A program made the translations under genes and the position numbers. Positions 45,190 through 55,088 of a stretch of DNA of 64,000 nucleotides are shown piece after piece. Position 1 is the first letter of the stretch; each line of letters begins with the position of its first letter. The stretch is taken from the NCBI RefSeq assembly GCF_012027635.1, contig NZ_SNUS01000001.1:1612001-1676000 (forward strand), written 5' to 3'. The notes under the pieces are model-generated. The model was not told where the DNA came from and did not search any database. It saw only the letters and a list, made by a program, of their open reading frames with translations. Origin of the DNA: Thermococcus sp. 21S9. Its GTDB lineage: Archaea > Methanobacteriota_B > Thermococci > Thermococcales > Thermococcaceae.

Positions 45190-46449
45190 ATGGATGAGAA
45201 GAGCGCGCTCATAGCGTCACCGGTTCTGGCCTTTGGCCTGACTATAGTGCCTGCGTTTTTAGCGGGCCCCATAGCGGGCCTGATTGGTGGTATCGTCGGA
45301 GTGGGAGCAGGAATACTGCTGACGAAGAACATAGCGGGGAAGGCAAAGATTCCTCCAGAGGTGGAGCAGTACCGCAGGGAGATAGAGGAGCAGATGAACG
45401 CCATCATCAGAATCCTCGACAGAATCGCCGAAGGAGACCTAACGGTTGAGGACGTTGAGCTCGACGGACACCTCAGGGAGATTCGGACGGCAATAGAGAA
45501 GATGCGCCAGAACCTCCACAGGATGGTTTCATCGATTAAGGACGCGGCGGAGATTGTAAACGAGAGGAGCGCCCTCATCAAGGAGAACATAGACCAGATT
45601 AGCGAGGCCATACAGCAGGTTGCCGAGGCAATCAACCAGGTCAGCATCGAGGCGCAGAGGGAGCAGGAGAACATCAACCACATGACCGAAACAATGCGCT
45701 ACATTGACGAGATAGGAAAGGAGACCATAAACACGATGGAGGACTTTGAGAGGTCCATGAGTGAGGTTGTCGGACTTGCCAGGGAGGGTGGCCAGAAGGG
45801 CGAAGAGGCCGTCGGGCAGATTGAAGAGATAAGGAACATGATGCTGATGATTGAGGAGACCGTCAAGGGCGTTGCCGAGATGGGCAAGAACATAGCCAAC
45901 ATAACCAACGTGATTACGGGCATCGCGGAGCAGACGAATTTGCTCGCGTTGAACGCGGCTATTGAGGCGGCGAGGGCAGGCGAGGCGGGTAAAGGCTTCG
46001 CGGTCGTTGCCGAGGAGATTAGAAACCTCGCGGAGGAGAGCAAGCAGGCCGCCGACGATATCAGGAACATTGTGGAGCAGATTATGGCCAAGATTGACGA
46101 GAGCGTCGAGGTCACCGGAAAGAGCGTAGAGACCGTTGCCCAGTCAACGGAAGTCCTCAAGGAGAGCGTCTCGTACCTCACCCACATAGCCGAGCTCATG
46201 GAGGAGATGGAGGTCAAGGCCAACGAGCTCAAGAACAAGGTCCTTGAGGAGGGCGAGAAGATAGACGAGGGTCTGCGCTTCCTTGAGAACCTCGCGGCAT
46301 CTGCGGAGGAAACCACGGCGGCGGCAGAGGAGGTCAGCGCCGCGGCGGAGGAGCAGACCTCGGCGCTGGAGGAGGTCCGCGCAACGCTCGCGGACTTCGA
46401 AGAGGTCGTCCAGAGGCTCATGGAGGAAGTCAACAGGTTCAAGCTTTGA
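45190..46449 (+). CDS. Methyl-accepting chemotaxis protein without an outside sensor domain
   Basis: A 419-residue chemoreceptor. Two hydrophobic segments near the N-terminus (about residues 7-45: [20 protein letters not shown] and [17 protein letters not shown]) form a hairpin with almost no outside loop. A HAMP-like region ([16 protein letters not shown]) follows, then a long coiled-coil signalling domain with the conserved tip [20 protein letters not shown] and [16 protein letters not shown]. Glu/Gln methylation-type sites flank the tip. With no ligand domain, it would sense membrane, energy or cytoplasmic signals. No che or arl genes are nearby. GGATGAGG precedes the ATG. Confidence 0.93.
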   Translation: MDEKSALIASPVLAFGLTIVPAFLAGPIAGLIGGIVGVGAGILLTKNIAGKAKIPPEVEQYRREIEEQMNAIIRILDRIAEGDLTVEDVELDGHLREIRTAIEKMRQNLHRMVSSIKDAAEIVNERSALIKENIDQISEAIQQVAEAINQVSIEAQREQENINHMTETMRYIDEIGKETINTMEDFERSMSEVVGLAREGGQKGEEAVGQIEEIRNMMLMIEETVKGVAEMGKNIANITNVITGIAEQTNLLALNAAIEAARAGEAGKGFAVVAEEIRNLAEESKQAADDIRNIVEQIMAKIDESVEVTGKSVETVAQSTEVLKESVSYLTHIAELMEEMEVKANELKNKVLEEGEKIDEGLRFLENLAASAEETTAAAEEVSAAAEEQTSALEEVRATLADFEEVVQRLMEEVNRFKL

Positions 46450-47107
46450 GCCAGCTCCGCTCCCGGTACCTTCCCCTGCTCTCTATCTCCTCTATCTTCT
46501 CCTCGATTTCCTTCCTCGCTTTCTCGCCGAGAACCTCTGCATAGCCCTCTAAAACGGCCCTAAAGCCCTCTTCGAACCAGGTGTAGTGCGTGCTCTCCAT
46601 CGCCCTCTTGAGGAGATGTAAATCAACGCCCCTCGCCTCGAGTGTCGAATCGAAGTCGGCCAAGCCGAAGTCTATGAGGTAGACCCTCCCGTCGCGGAGA
46701 ATCATGTTGCTCGTTGTCAAATCGCCGTGAACGATGCCGGCTTTGTGGAGCCTGCCTATCTGCCTCCCGATTTCCCGGCAGAGGCTTAAGCGTTCGTCCA
46801 TTGGGACTTCCTCAAGGTGCTCCTTCAACCTTTTGCCCTCTATGAACTCCATCACGATTACCATGTCGCGCAGGTTGACCTCGTAGACGTACGGGCAGTT
46901 CACGCCGAACTCCTTCGCCCTGTGGAGGATTCGGGCTTCCCTAACGGTCCGCTCCTTTCTCAGTTTGACGTCTATCTCCGGAATCCTGTACCTCTTTGGA
47001 ACCCTGTGCTTCACGATTACCCTCTCGTTCAGCAGGTCAACGCCAAATACCTCCTCAAAGGTCCCCTCGTAGATTTTCGCCTCGGCCCCCTGGGCTATGA
47101 GCCTCAT
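46439..47107 (-). CDS. bud32: KEOPS kinase/ATPase Bud32
   Basis: A 222-residue small RIO-like kinase. The N-terminus is [13 protein letters not shown], the ATP loop; [14 protein letters not shown] is the catalytic loop and LIDFGLADF the metal DFG. It is the ATPase subunit of the KEOPS complex that makes t6A37 in tRNA with Kae1. Kae1 is not adjacent here. The ATG overlaps the stop of the small protein upstream. Convergent with the chemoreceptor (11-base overlap). Confidence 0.94.
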   Translation of the reverse strand: MRLIAQGAEAKIYEGTFEEVFGVDLLNERVIVKHRVPKRYRIPEIDVKLRKERTVREARILHRAKEFGVNCPYVYEVNLRDMVIVMEFIEGKRLKEHLEEVPMDERLSLCREIGRQIGRLHKAGIVHGDLTTSNMILRDGRVYLIDFGLADFDSTLEARGVDLHLLKRAMESTHYTWFEEGFRAVLEGYAEVLGEKARKEIEEKIEEIESRGRYRERSWLKA

Positions 47108-47412
47108 TCAATCACCCCTGCTTCCCGAAGCAACTCCTCATACTCCCCGAGCTCAACCCGAATCTCAACAACGTTCTCGACGTTTATCACAAGCGTTCCC
47201 GTCCCGTCTCGAACGACCAGCACGGCCTTATCAACGTTGCCCTCCTTCACCTTCTCCCGCGCGTACTTGAGCTTCTCCCCGTCCGATTTGAGCATGTCGT
47301 CGAGGAGGGAAACCCTGTTCTCAACGTCCACCGCGACAATCCCATAGCGTTCGATGTCATCTAAGACCTTCCTCGCGAAGTCCGGGGAAAGGTTGTAGAC
47401 CTTTACGTCCAT
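47104..47412 (-). CDS. Small unknown protein preceding Bud32, 102 residues
   Basis: Starts MDVKVYNLSPDFARKVLDD and contains LVVRDGTGTLVINVENVVEIRV, which reads as a beta-strand-rich domain after a helical part. I do not recognise the family; a KEOPS accessory subunit is only suggested by position, and it does not look like Pcc1 or Cgi121 to me. The ATG at 47412 has GGTGGTGAG upstream; an in-frame start at 47433 is less likely. The end overlaps the bud32 start. Confidence 0.7.
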   Translation of the reverse strand: MDVKVYNLSPDFARKVLDDIERYGIVAVDVENRVSLLDDMLKSDGEKLKYAREKVKEGNVDKAVLVVRDGTGTLVINVENVVEIRVELGEYEELLREAGVIE

Positions 47413-47499
47413 AGACCACTCACCACCCGTCATTGTTCCCCAAGGTTTTAGCCCTTTCCATAACCATTCCCGAATTTTTCTGTCGATTGACCAAAATTA

Positions 47500-47541
47500 A
47501 ACCAAAAATTTGAACAATTTGAACCAAAAATTTATATAGAG
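47500..47541 (+). promoter_or_regulatory. Chaperonin promoter region with repeated AACCAAAAATTT
   Basis: AACCAAAAATTT occurs at 47500-47511 and again at 47522-47533, 22 bases apart (two helical turns). The second copy runs into ATTTATATAG, a strong TATA about 55 bases before the start codon. Repeated sites on one face suggest a bound regulator, possibly the heat-shock repressor Phr of this order. Only the repeat is seen. Confidence 0.5.
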
Positions 47542-47592
47542 CGCTGACGAACTGATTCCGCAAAAAGGTAAAAGGTTTGGAGGAATGTCAAA

Positions 47593-49248
47593 ATGAGCAT
47601 GAGTGGACAACCGGTTGTTATTCTCCCGGAGGGAACCCAGAGGTATATAGGTAAGGACGCCCAGAGGCTCAACATCCTCGCGGCGAGGATTGTCGCAGAG
47701 ACGGTTAGAACCACCCTCGGACCGAAGGGAATGGACAAGATGCTGGTTGACAGCCTCGGCGACATCGTCATCACTAATGACGGCGCGACCATTCTCGACA
47801 AGATTGACCTTCAGCACCCCGCTGCCAAGATGATGGTTGAGGTTGCGAAGACTCAGGACAAGGAGGCCGGTGACGGTACTACTACTGCCGTTGTCATCGC
47901 CGGTGAGCTCCTCAAGAAGGCCGAGGAGCTTCTCGACCAGAACATTCACCCGAGCATAATCGTCAAGGGATACACCATGGCGGCCGAGAAGGCCCAGGAG
48001 ATACTCGACGAGATAGCCATCAAGGTCAATCCGGACGACGAGGAGACCCTCCTCAAGATAGCCGGCACCTCAATCACCGGAAAGAGCGCCGAGGCCCACC
48101 GCGAGCTTCTGGCCAGGCTCGCCGTTGAGGCCGTCAGGCAGGTCGCCGAGAAGGAGAACGGAAAGTACAAGGTTGACATCGACAACATCAAGATAGAGAA
48201 GAAGCCCGGCGAGAGCGTTGACGAGAGCGAGCTCATTCGCGGTGTCGTCATCGACAAGGAGGTCGTCCACCCGAGGATGCCCAAGAGGGTTGAGAACGCC
48301 AAGATTGCCCTCATCGGCGACGCTCTCGAGGTCAAGAAGACCGAGACCGATGCGAAGATAAACATCACCAGCCCGGACCAGCTCTTCGACTTCATAGAGC
48401 AGGAGGAGAAGATGCTCAGGGACATGGTTGAGGCGATAGCCAAGACCGGGGCCAACGTTCTCTTCGTCCAGAAGGGCATCGACGACCTCGCCCAGCACTA
48501 CCTCGCCAAGCACAGCATAATGGCCGTCAGGCGCGTCAAGAAGAGCGACATGGAGAAGCTCGCGAAAGCTACTGGCGCCAAGATAGTCACCAACGTTAAG
48601 GACCTGACTCCAGAGGACCTCGGTGAGGCGGAACTCGTCGAGCAGAGGAAGGTTGCCGGCGAGAACATGATATTCGTCGAGGGCTGCAAGAACCCGAAGG
48701 CGGTAACCATACTCATTCGCGGTGGAACCGAGCACGTGGTTGACGAGGTCGAGAGGGCCCTCGAGGATGCCATCAAGGTCGTCAAGGACGTCATGGAGGA
48801 CGGTGCGATACTCCCGGCCGGCGGTGCCCCGGAGATTGAGCTGAGCATAAGGCTCGATGAGTTCGCCAAGCAGGTCGGCGGTAAGGAGGCTCTGGCCATC
48901 GAGGCCTTTGCAGAGGCCCTCAAGATAATCCCGAAGACCTTGGCTGAAAACGCTGGACTCGACCCGGTTGACATAATGGTCAAGGTCATCAGCGAGCACA
49001 AGAACAAGGGCCTTGGAATAGGCATCGATGTCTTCGAAGGCAAGCCGGCGGACATGCTCGAGAAGGGCATCATCGCTCCGCTCCGCGTTCCGAAGCAGGC
49101 CATCAAGAGCGCCAGCGAAGCCGCCATAATGATACTCAGAATCGACGACGTCATCGCCGCCAAGCCCAGCAAGTCCGAGGGAGGACAGGCCGGCGGAATG
49201 GGCGGTATGGGTGGAATGGGTGGCATGGACATGGGTATGGGCATGTGA
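47593..49248 (+). CDS. Group II chaperonin (thermosome) subunit
   Basis: A 551-residue chaperonin of the CCT/TF55 type. ATP-binding and hydrolysis motifs: [19 protein letters not shown] and GDGTTTAVV. The C-terminal tail is Gly/Met-rich (repeats of GGM ending MDMGMGM) and would lie in the folding cavity. Cytoplasmic ATP-driven folding. Thermococcales have heat- and cold-type subunits (CpkB and CpkA); I cannot assign the type with certainty. GGAGGA lies eight bases before the ATG. HtpX follows 73 bases after. Confidence 0.95.
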   Translation: MSMSGQPVVILPEGTQRYIGKDAQRLNILAARIVAETVRTTLGPKGMDKMLVDSLGDIVITNDGATILDKIDLQHPAAKMMVEVAKTQDKEAGDGTTTAVVIAGELLKKAEELLDQNIHPSIIVKGYTMAAEKAQEILDEIAIKVNPDDEETLLKIAGTSITGKSAEAHRELLARLAVEAVRQVAEKENGKYKVDIDNIKIEKKPGESVDESELIRGVVIDKEVVHPRMPKRVENAKIALIGDALEVKKTETDAKINITSPDQLFDFIEQEEKMLRDMVEAIAKTGANVLFVQKGIDDLAQHYLAKHSIMAVRRVKKSDMEKLAKATGAKIVTNVKDLTPEDLGEAELVEQRKVAGENMIFVEGCKNPKAVTILIRGGTEHVVDEVERALEDAIKVVKDVMEDGAILPAGGAPEIELSIRLDEFAKQVGGKEALAIEAFAEALKIIPKTLAENAGLDPVDIMVKVISEHKNKGLGIGIDVFEGKPADMLEKGIIAPLRVPKQAIKSASEAAIMILRIDDVIAAKPSKSEGGQAGGMGGMGGMGGMDMGMGM

Positions 49249-49320
49249 TGCCCCTTTTCTACCCACTTTTGACCAAAAAGATTTATTTTTCGCCCTTGTA
49301 TTCTTCCCCGGGGTGAGACG

Positions 49321-50193
49321 ATGGGGCTTGAAATGTGGCTCCGAACGGGGCTGTTGATGGCAATCCTCACCGGACTGCTTATGGGAATCGGCTACCTCTT
49401 CGGAGGGCCCAGCTTAGCGTTCATAATGTTCCTCTTCGCCATGCTCTTCAACTTCATAACCTACTGGTACAGCGACAAAATCGTGCTGAGCTGGTACAAC
49501 GCGAGGATAGTTGACGAAACCGAGGCGCCGGAGCTCTACGCGATAGTGAGAAACCTCGCCGAGAGGGCAGGGCTTCCTATGCCCAGGATAGCGATAATCC
49601 CAACCGAGACTCCGAACGCCTTCGCCACAGGAAGGGACCCGGAGCACGCGGTCGTCGCCGTAACTCAGGGACTTCTCAGAATCCTCAACAGGGACGAGCT
49701 TGAAGCCGTCCTCGGTCATGAGCTAACCCACATCAAGAACAGGGACATTCTCATTGGAACAATCGCGGCCGCGATGGCAGGAGCGATAATGCAACTTGCC
49801 TACTGGGCGCGCTGGATAGCGATATTCGGCTCCTACGACGACCGTGACGGTGACAACATCATCGCCGCAATCCTCGTGGCGATTCTCGCTCCAATCGCGG
49901 CGATGCTAATTCAAGCCGCTATAAGCCGTTCAAGGGAGTTCCTTGCGGACGAGGGCGGTGCGAAGCTCAGCGGAAAGCCTTGGGCGTTAGCGAGCGCGCT
50001 CCTCAAGATTGAGCAGGCCGTCCGCTACAGGCCGATGCGCGAGGGCAACCCGGCAACCGCCCACATGTTCATCATCAACCCCTTCAGGGGAATGAGCATC
50101 GCCGAGCTGTTCTCAACGCACCCGCCGACGGAGAAGAGGATTGAGAGGCTCAGGAAGCTCGCCGAGGAGATGGGCTACGTCCCCAACTTCTGA
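49321..50193 (+). CDS. htpX: Membrane metallopeptidase HtpX
   Basis: A 290-residue M48 protease. Two hydrophobic segments at the N-terminus, [10 protein letters not shown] (HExxH zinc site) and two further helices after it; the third zinc ligand is Glu in [27 protein letters not shown] is conserved near the end. It degrades damaged membrane proteins. GGGGTGAGACG precedes the ATG and GATTTATTTTTC is a TATA candidate. Confidence 0.93.
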   Translation: MGLEMWLRTGLLMAILTGLLMGIGYLFGGPSLAFIMFLFAMLFNFITYWYSDKIVLSWYNARIVDETEAPELYAIVRNLAERAGLPMPRIAIIPTETPNAFATGRDPEHAVVAVTQGLLRILNRDELEAVLGHELTHIKNRDILIGTIAAAMAGAIMQLAYWARWIAIFGSYDDRDGDNIIAAILVAILAPIAAMLIQAAISRSREFLADEGGAKLSGKPWALASALLKIEQAVRYRPMREGNPATAHMFIINPFRGMSIAELFSTHPPTEKRIERLRKLAEEMGYVPNF

Positions 50194-50319
50194 TTTAATT
50201 TTTACATAATTATTTAATCCTTCAATTCTTTATTTATATAACTCTGCTGAAACCTACCGGTCGCGCTTCTCAACGATATGCATTTAAACGTTAGCTTCCA
50301 ATTTTTAACGGTGATTAAC

Positions 50320-51462
50320 GTGAAAGCCGTGAAGGCAACCCTTCTCTACGACGGCCTCGGCAACGTCCAGAGGGACGTTTACGTCGTTTTCGATAAGAGC
50401 ATCATGGATGTAACGAAAGAGAAACCGAAGGATGCAGAAGTAGTCGCGGAGGGTGTCGTTACCCCCGCATTCATAGACGGCCACAGCCACATTGGAATGG
50501 ACAGATACGGAGAACCTTACCAGGAGGGCGAAGCCAACGAGCAGATGGACTCGGTTCTTCCGCTCGTCGATGCGCTCTACTCCATCTACATGGACGACAA
50601 AGCGTTTAAGCACTCCATCGAGTTCGGCGTGCTCTACTCCTCGGTTCTACCGGGAAGCGGAAACATCATCGGCGGAAAGGCCGTCTTCATAAAGAACTAC
50701 GGGCGCGACATCGAGGACGCTTTCATCCAGTACGCGGGCGTTAAGGCCGCTTTCGGCTACAACCCGCGCTCGACCACGAGCTGGAAGGGAACCAGGCCGA
50801 GCACGAGAATGGGCGCGATAGGAATCCTCCTCAACTGGCTGATAAAGACGCAGAAGACGATAGCCCTCATCGAGAAAGGCAAGAAGGAGCCTGAGGAAGT
50901 CGAGCCAACCGTCGAGGCTCTGATTCCGGTCCTCAAGGGCGAACTTCCCCTCCGCGTCCACGTGCATAAAGAGGACGACATAGCTGCTCTGCTGATGATA
51001 AAGCGGAAGTTCGGGCTGAAGATTACCATTGAACACGCCGGCGACGTCCACAGCAGGGAGACCTTTGAAAAAATTAAGGCCGAGGGCGTTCCCGTAATCT
51101 ACGGCCCATTTGACAGCCACCCCTACAAGGTGGAACTCAAGCACGAGGACTGGAAGAACGCCAGGTATTTGCTCGAAGTCAGGCCCCTCTTCGGCCTCAT
51201 GAGCGACCACCCGGTCACGCTCCAGGCGAACCTCTACCTACAGCTCAGGCACTTCGTGAGGCTCGGCATGAGCAAGGCGGAAGCGATAAAGGTAATCACC
51301 CACAACAACGCGAAGATACTCGGCGTTGACGACAGGCTCGGAAGCATCGAGAAGGGCAAGTGGGCCTCTCTGGTAGTCTGGAACGGAGACCCGTTCAACC
51401 TCGAGAACTACCCGACGCACGTCTTCGCGGAAGGCGAGCTGATTCACGAGGCGGACTGGTGA
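50320..51462 (+). CDS. Amidohydrolase family protein
   Basis: A 380-residue metal-dependent hydrolase. The first metal pair is GHSHIG, then VHVHKEDD, IEHAGD and catalytic Asp in SDHPVT; the C-terminal small domain has GSIEKGKWASLVVWNGDPF. The family includes imidazolonepropionase-like enzymes and prolidase-like relatives; the substrate is unknown. The GTG at 50320 follows GGTGATT, and TTTAAACG near 50283 is a TATA candidate, so the longer frame from 50278 is rejected. Confidence 0.88.
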   Translation: MKAVKATLLYDGLGNVQRDVYVVFDKSIMDVTKEKPKDAEVVAEGVVTPAFIDGHSHIGMDRYGEPYQEGEANEQMDSVLPLVDALYSIYMDDKAFKHSIEFGVLYSSVLPGSGNIIGGKAVFIKNYGRDIEDAFIQYAGVKAAFGYNPRSTTSWKGTRPSTRMGAIGILLNWLIKTQKTIALIEKGKKEPEEVEPTVEALIPVLKGELPLRVHVHKEDDIAALLMIKRKFGLKITIEHAGDVHSRETFEKIKAEGVPVIYGPFDSHPYKVELKHEDWKNARYLLEVRPLFGLMSDHPVTLQANLYLQLRHFVRLGMSKAEAIKVITHNNAKILGVDDRLGSIEKGKWASLVVWNGDPFNLENYPTHVFAEGELIHEADW

Positions 51463-51500
51463 GTTAAAACCTTTTACCTCTCTTTTGCTATTCTGTTGCT

Positions 51501-52304
51501 TCAGAGGTCAACGCTCCTCGTCATCGCGCCGTCTATGACGACAGTGGAGCCGAGCATGTATTCGGCATCATCGCTGAGCAAGAAGGCCACGAGCAAGCCG
51601 AGTTCTTCCCACCTCCCGGTTCTGTGAAGGGGCGTTCTGCCGAGCACCTCGCGTTCCCACGTCTCCTCGAAGGGCTCTCCCTTCGCCTCTGCAACCGCCC
51701 TGAGGTTCTCCCGCGCACCGGGCGTGTCGAAACTGCCGAGAAGAACGGAGTAAGCACGGATTCCCTTACCTCCGTAGGTCCTTGAAACGCTCTTTGCCAG
51801 CTGAACAAGTCCGGCGCGAGTTACATCGGCAAGGATGAGCGGGGGCATCGGTTCCTTTATCGAGACCGAGTTCAAGTAAACGAGAACGCCCTTCCGCCTC
51901 TTCTCGAGCCACGTTTGAACGAGGAGCGTCGTTAGATAGCCCGGCGCGACCGTGTGAAGCGCTGAAGCTTCAATCCAGTCGAGGTAAGTGGCTTCGTGGA
52001 GGAGGCACGGCTCACAGCGGACGTTTCCGGCGTTCCAGACGAGGGCATCAACTCCCCCAAGGAGTTCCCAGCCTTCTTTCACGAGGTTCTCAAGGTCGCG
52101 CTGGTCAAAAAGATTGGCCTCAACGGCGTAAACTTCGCCGTAGCCCGAGAGCTCGTCGAGGGCCTTTCTCAGGTTTTCCCGGTTTCTGGAGCTTATCACA
52201 ACCCTTGCGTTCCTCCTCAAAAGCTCCCGCGCGACGTTGAAGCCTATCCCGCGCGAGGAGGCCGTAACTATTACACCTATTCCCTCGAGGTCAACCTCAA
52301 TCAT
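51501..52304 (-). CDS. Short-chain dehydrogenase/reductase, atypical active site
   Basis: A 267-residue Rossmann protein. The coenzyme motif is TASSRGIGFNVA and NAGNVR is present. The active-site region reads YLNSVSIKEPMPPLILADVT, where the usual Tyr-x3-Lys pair is not visible; a subclass of such SDRs exists in archaea and bacteria. The substrate is unknown. GGSxxxIDG-like end (STVVIDGAMTRSVDL) is normal for the family. Confidence 0.84.
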   Translation of the reverse strand: MIEVDLEGIGVIVTASSRGIGFNVARELLRRNARVVISSRNRENLRKALDELSGYGEVYAVEANLFDQRDLENLVKEGWELLGGVDALVWNAGNVRCEPCLLHEATYLDWIEASALHTVAPGYLTTLLVQTWLEKRRKGVLVYLNSVSIKEPMPPLILADVTRAGLVQLAKSVSRTYGGKGIRAYSVLLGSFDTPGARENLRAVAEAKGEPFEETWEREVLGRTPLHRTGRWEELGLLVAFLLSDDAEYMLGSTVVIDGAMTRSVDL

Positions 52305-52430
52305 GGTAGCGCATACGAGGGTGGGCTAATAACCTTTGTCCCGGTGACGAATTAGGCTTCCCGAATTTGGGAAATCCATGTCATTGTGGCAAAGTTTTCG
52401 GGAAAAGAAACTTAAGGTGCAAAACCTTCG

Positions 52431-52455
52431 GTTTTCAACAGGTTTTTCGAAAAAC
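52431..52455 (+). promoter_or_regulatory. GTTTTCAAC half site and palindrome GTTTTTCGAAAAAC
   Basis: GTTTTCAAC (52431-52439) fits GTTn3AAC, the core of the SurR site of Thermococcales. A perfect 14-bp palindrome follows (52442-52455), just before GGAGGTGAT. TATA AAACTTAAGG is at 52409-52418. The full SurR consensus with its second arm is not met. Confidence 0.35.
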
Positions 52456-52470
52456 TTTGGAGGTGATAGA

Positions 52471-53517
52471 GTGAAGTTCTACGTCTGCAGGGAGAAGAGC
52501 GAACCGAAGCCCTTTAAAATAGCAATCATCGGCGCGGGTCCAGCAGGGCTCACAGCCGCCGGCTACCTCGCGTGCAGGGGCTACGAGGTTCACGTCTACG
52601 ACAAAATGCCAGAGGGCGGGGGAATGGTAGCCTTCGCGATTCCTGAGGTTAGAATACCGATAAAAACTGTTAGAGAAGGTGTCAAGGACCTCGAAAAGCT
52701 CGGTGTGAACTTCCACTTCAGGACGAAGGTTGTCTACGACTCCCCGCGTGAACTTGGGGATGAGTGGGCCGAGCACTTCGTATCGCTCGAGAGGCTTTTG
52801 AGTGAGTTCGACGCCCTCCTCATAGCCACTGGCGCCTGGCGTCCGAGGAAGCTGAAGGTTCCAGGCGTTGATTTGCCGGGCGTTTACGACGCGCTTAAGC
52901 TACTCCACCACATAAAGATGGCGAGGATAGGTTACTACCCCTGGGACCGCGTTCCCGACTTGAAGGGCAAGCACGTCGTCATAATCGGAGCGGGCTACAC
53001 CGCGGTTGACGTTGCCCTCGAATCGAGGCTCCTTGGTGCTGAAAAGGTCACGATGGTCTACCGCCGTTCCCTGGAGCAGAGCTACGCAAAGGCCGAAATC
53101 AGGAAGCTCATCGAGGAGGGTCTTGAGTTCATCGAGATGGCATCGCCCGTCAGAATCCTCGGCGAAAACAGGGCCGAAGGGGTTGAGTTCGCGAGGACGA
53201 AAATCGTTGAGGGAAGCGTCGTTACAACGGACGAAAGGTTCATCGTTGACGCCGATGTGGTAGCCTACGCTATCGGTCAGTTGCCAACAAGCCCGATTCG
53301 CGAAGTCGTTTGTGCGAACGAGGAAATCCTTAAGGAGGCCGGGATTTTCTTCGCCGGAGACGTCGTCGCGCCGAGAAACATCGGAACCGCGATGCGTGAA
53401 GGGAGAGCGAGGGCGAAGGAGATAGAGGAGTGGCTCACAAAGAAGGCGCCGAGAAAGGTCTTCCCGGTTCCGGTTACTGCCAGGCTGATAGGCTCCGTCC
53501 TGAGCGGGAAGTGCTGA
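52471..53517 (+). CDS. FAD/NAD(P)-dependent oxidoreductase (GltD/NfnB-like)
   Basis: A 348-residue two-dinucleotide-domain flavoprotein. FAD site IIGAGPAGLTAAGYLA (about residue 18), GGMVAFAIPEVRIP, the NAD(P)H site VIIGAGYTAVDVALE and the FAD C-terminal motif FFAGDVV. It resembles the small subunit of glutamate synthase or the Nfn transhydrogenase, but the N-terminal Fe-S domain with its cysteines is missing. No partner subunit is adjacent. The GTG at 52471 follows GGAGGTGAT; the longer frame to 52378 covers the promoter. Confidence 0.87.
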   Translation: MKFYVCREKSEPKPFKIAIIGAGPAGLTAAGYLACRGYEVHVYDKMPEGGGMVAFAIPEVRIPIKTVREGVKDLEKLGVNFHFRTKVVYDSPRELGDEWAEHFVSLERLLSEFDALLIATGAWRPRKLKVPGVDLPGVYDALKLLHHIKMARIGYYPWDRVPDLKGKHVVIIGAGYTAVDVALESRLLGAEKVTMVYRRSLEQSYAKAEIRKLIEEGLEFIEMASPVRILGENRAEGVEFARTKIVEGSVVTTDERFIVDADVVAYAIGQLPTSPIREVVCANEEILKEAGIFFAGDVVAPRNIGTAMREGRARAKEIEEWLTKKAPRKVFPVPVTARLIGSVLSGKC

Positions 53518-53529
53518 CGAAAGCTTTAA

Positions 53530-54561
<1,032 letters not shown>

Positions 54562-54570
54562 TCTCTAAGC

Positions 54571-55065
54571 TTATTCGTTACTAATAATTTCTTTTGCTTT
54601 AGTGGGATCATAAACTGCTATTCCAATACTTTCAAGATAGCTACATACCTTTTCATCATAATCTCCTTCGCCCTGATCAGTAGTTACAATTCTTTTGTCT
54701 TTTGAGACATAGCTAACTTTTACAAATATTATGTCATCTTGATCAAACTTTAGATCCATTAGGGTTTTTTCGATTTTTCTGGGAACTCCTCTTATATTTT
54801 TATAAGAAATTCGTTGTTGTCTTTCAACGACAATCTTCCAAAATGCAGAGATAAACGAGTCGAAATGTAAATTCACATTTTTCATGTATTCATTAAGTAT
54901 TATTCCTTCATCATCAACACACAATATCTGATTGTCTTTATCCATGAACATGGAAAGGAATTGGAAGCAAGCATAATATTCATTATCTATATTCTTTGAT
55001 TTAGAGAACATATTGGCTTTTACAAGAACATTTGTATCTATTACCCACTCTTTTTGGGTAGACAT
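54571..55065 (-). CDS. PIN-like nuclease of the A+T-rich island
   Basis: A 164-residue PIN-domain protein. Acidic residues in order: VIDTNVLV (Asp), LNEYMKN (Glu), DDIIFVKV (Asp) and TTDQGEGDYD (Asp), so the active site looks complete. It is encoded 23 bases after an AAA ATPase in the same direction, in a segment much richer in A+T than its neighbours. Together they look like a two-gene module in which the ATPase controls the nuclease. The target (RNA or DNA) is unknown. Confidence 0.8.
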   Translation of the reverse strand: MSTQKEWVIDTNVLVKANMFSKSKNIDNEYYACFQFLSMFMDKDNQILCVDDEGIILNEYMKNVNLHFDSFISAFWKIVVERQQRISYKNIRGVPRKIEKTLMDLKFDQDDIIFVKVSYVSKDKRIVTTDQGEGDYDEKVCSYLESIGIAVYDPTKAKEIISNE

Positions 55066-55088
55066 AATTCCATCCCCCCTCTTACTAG

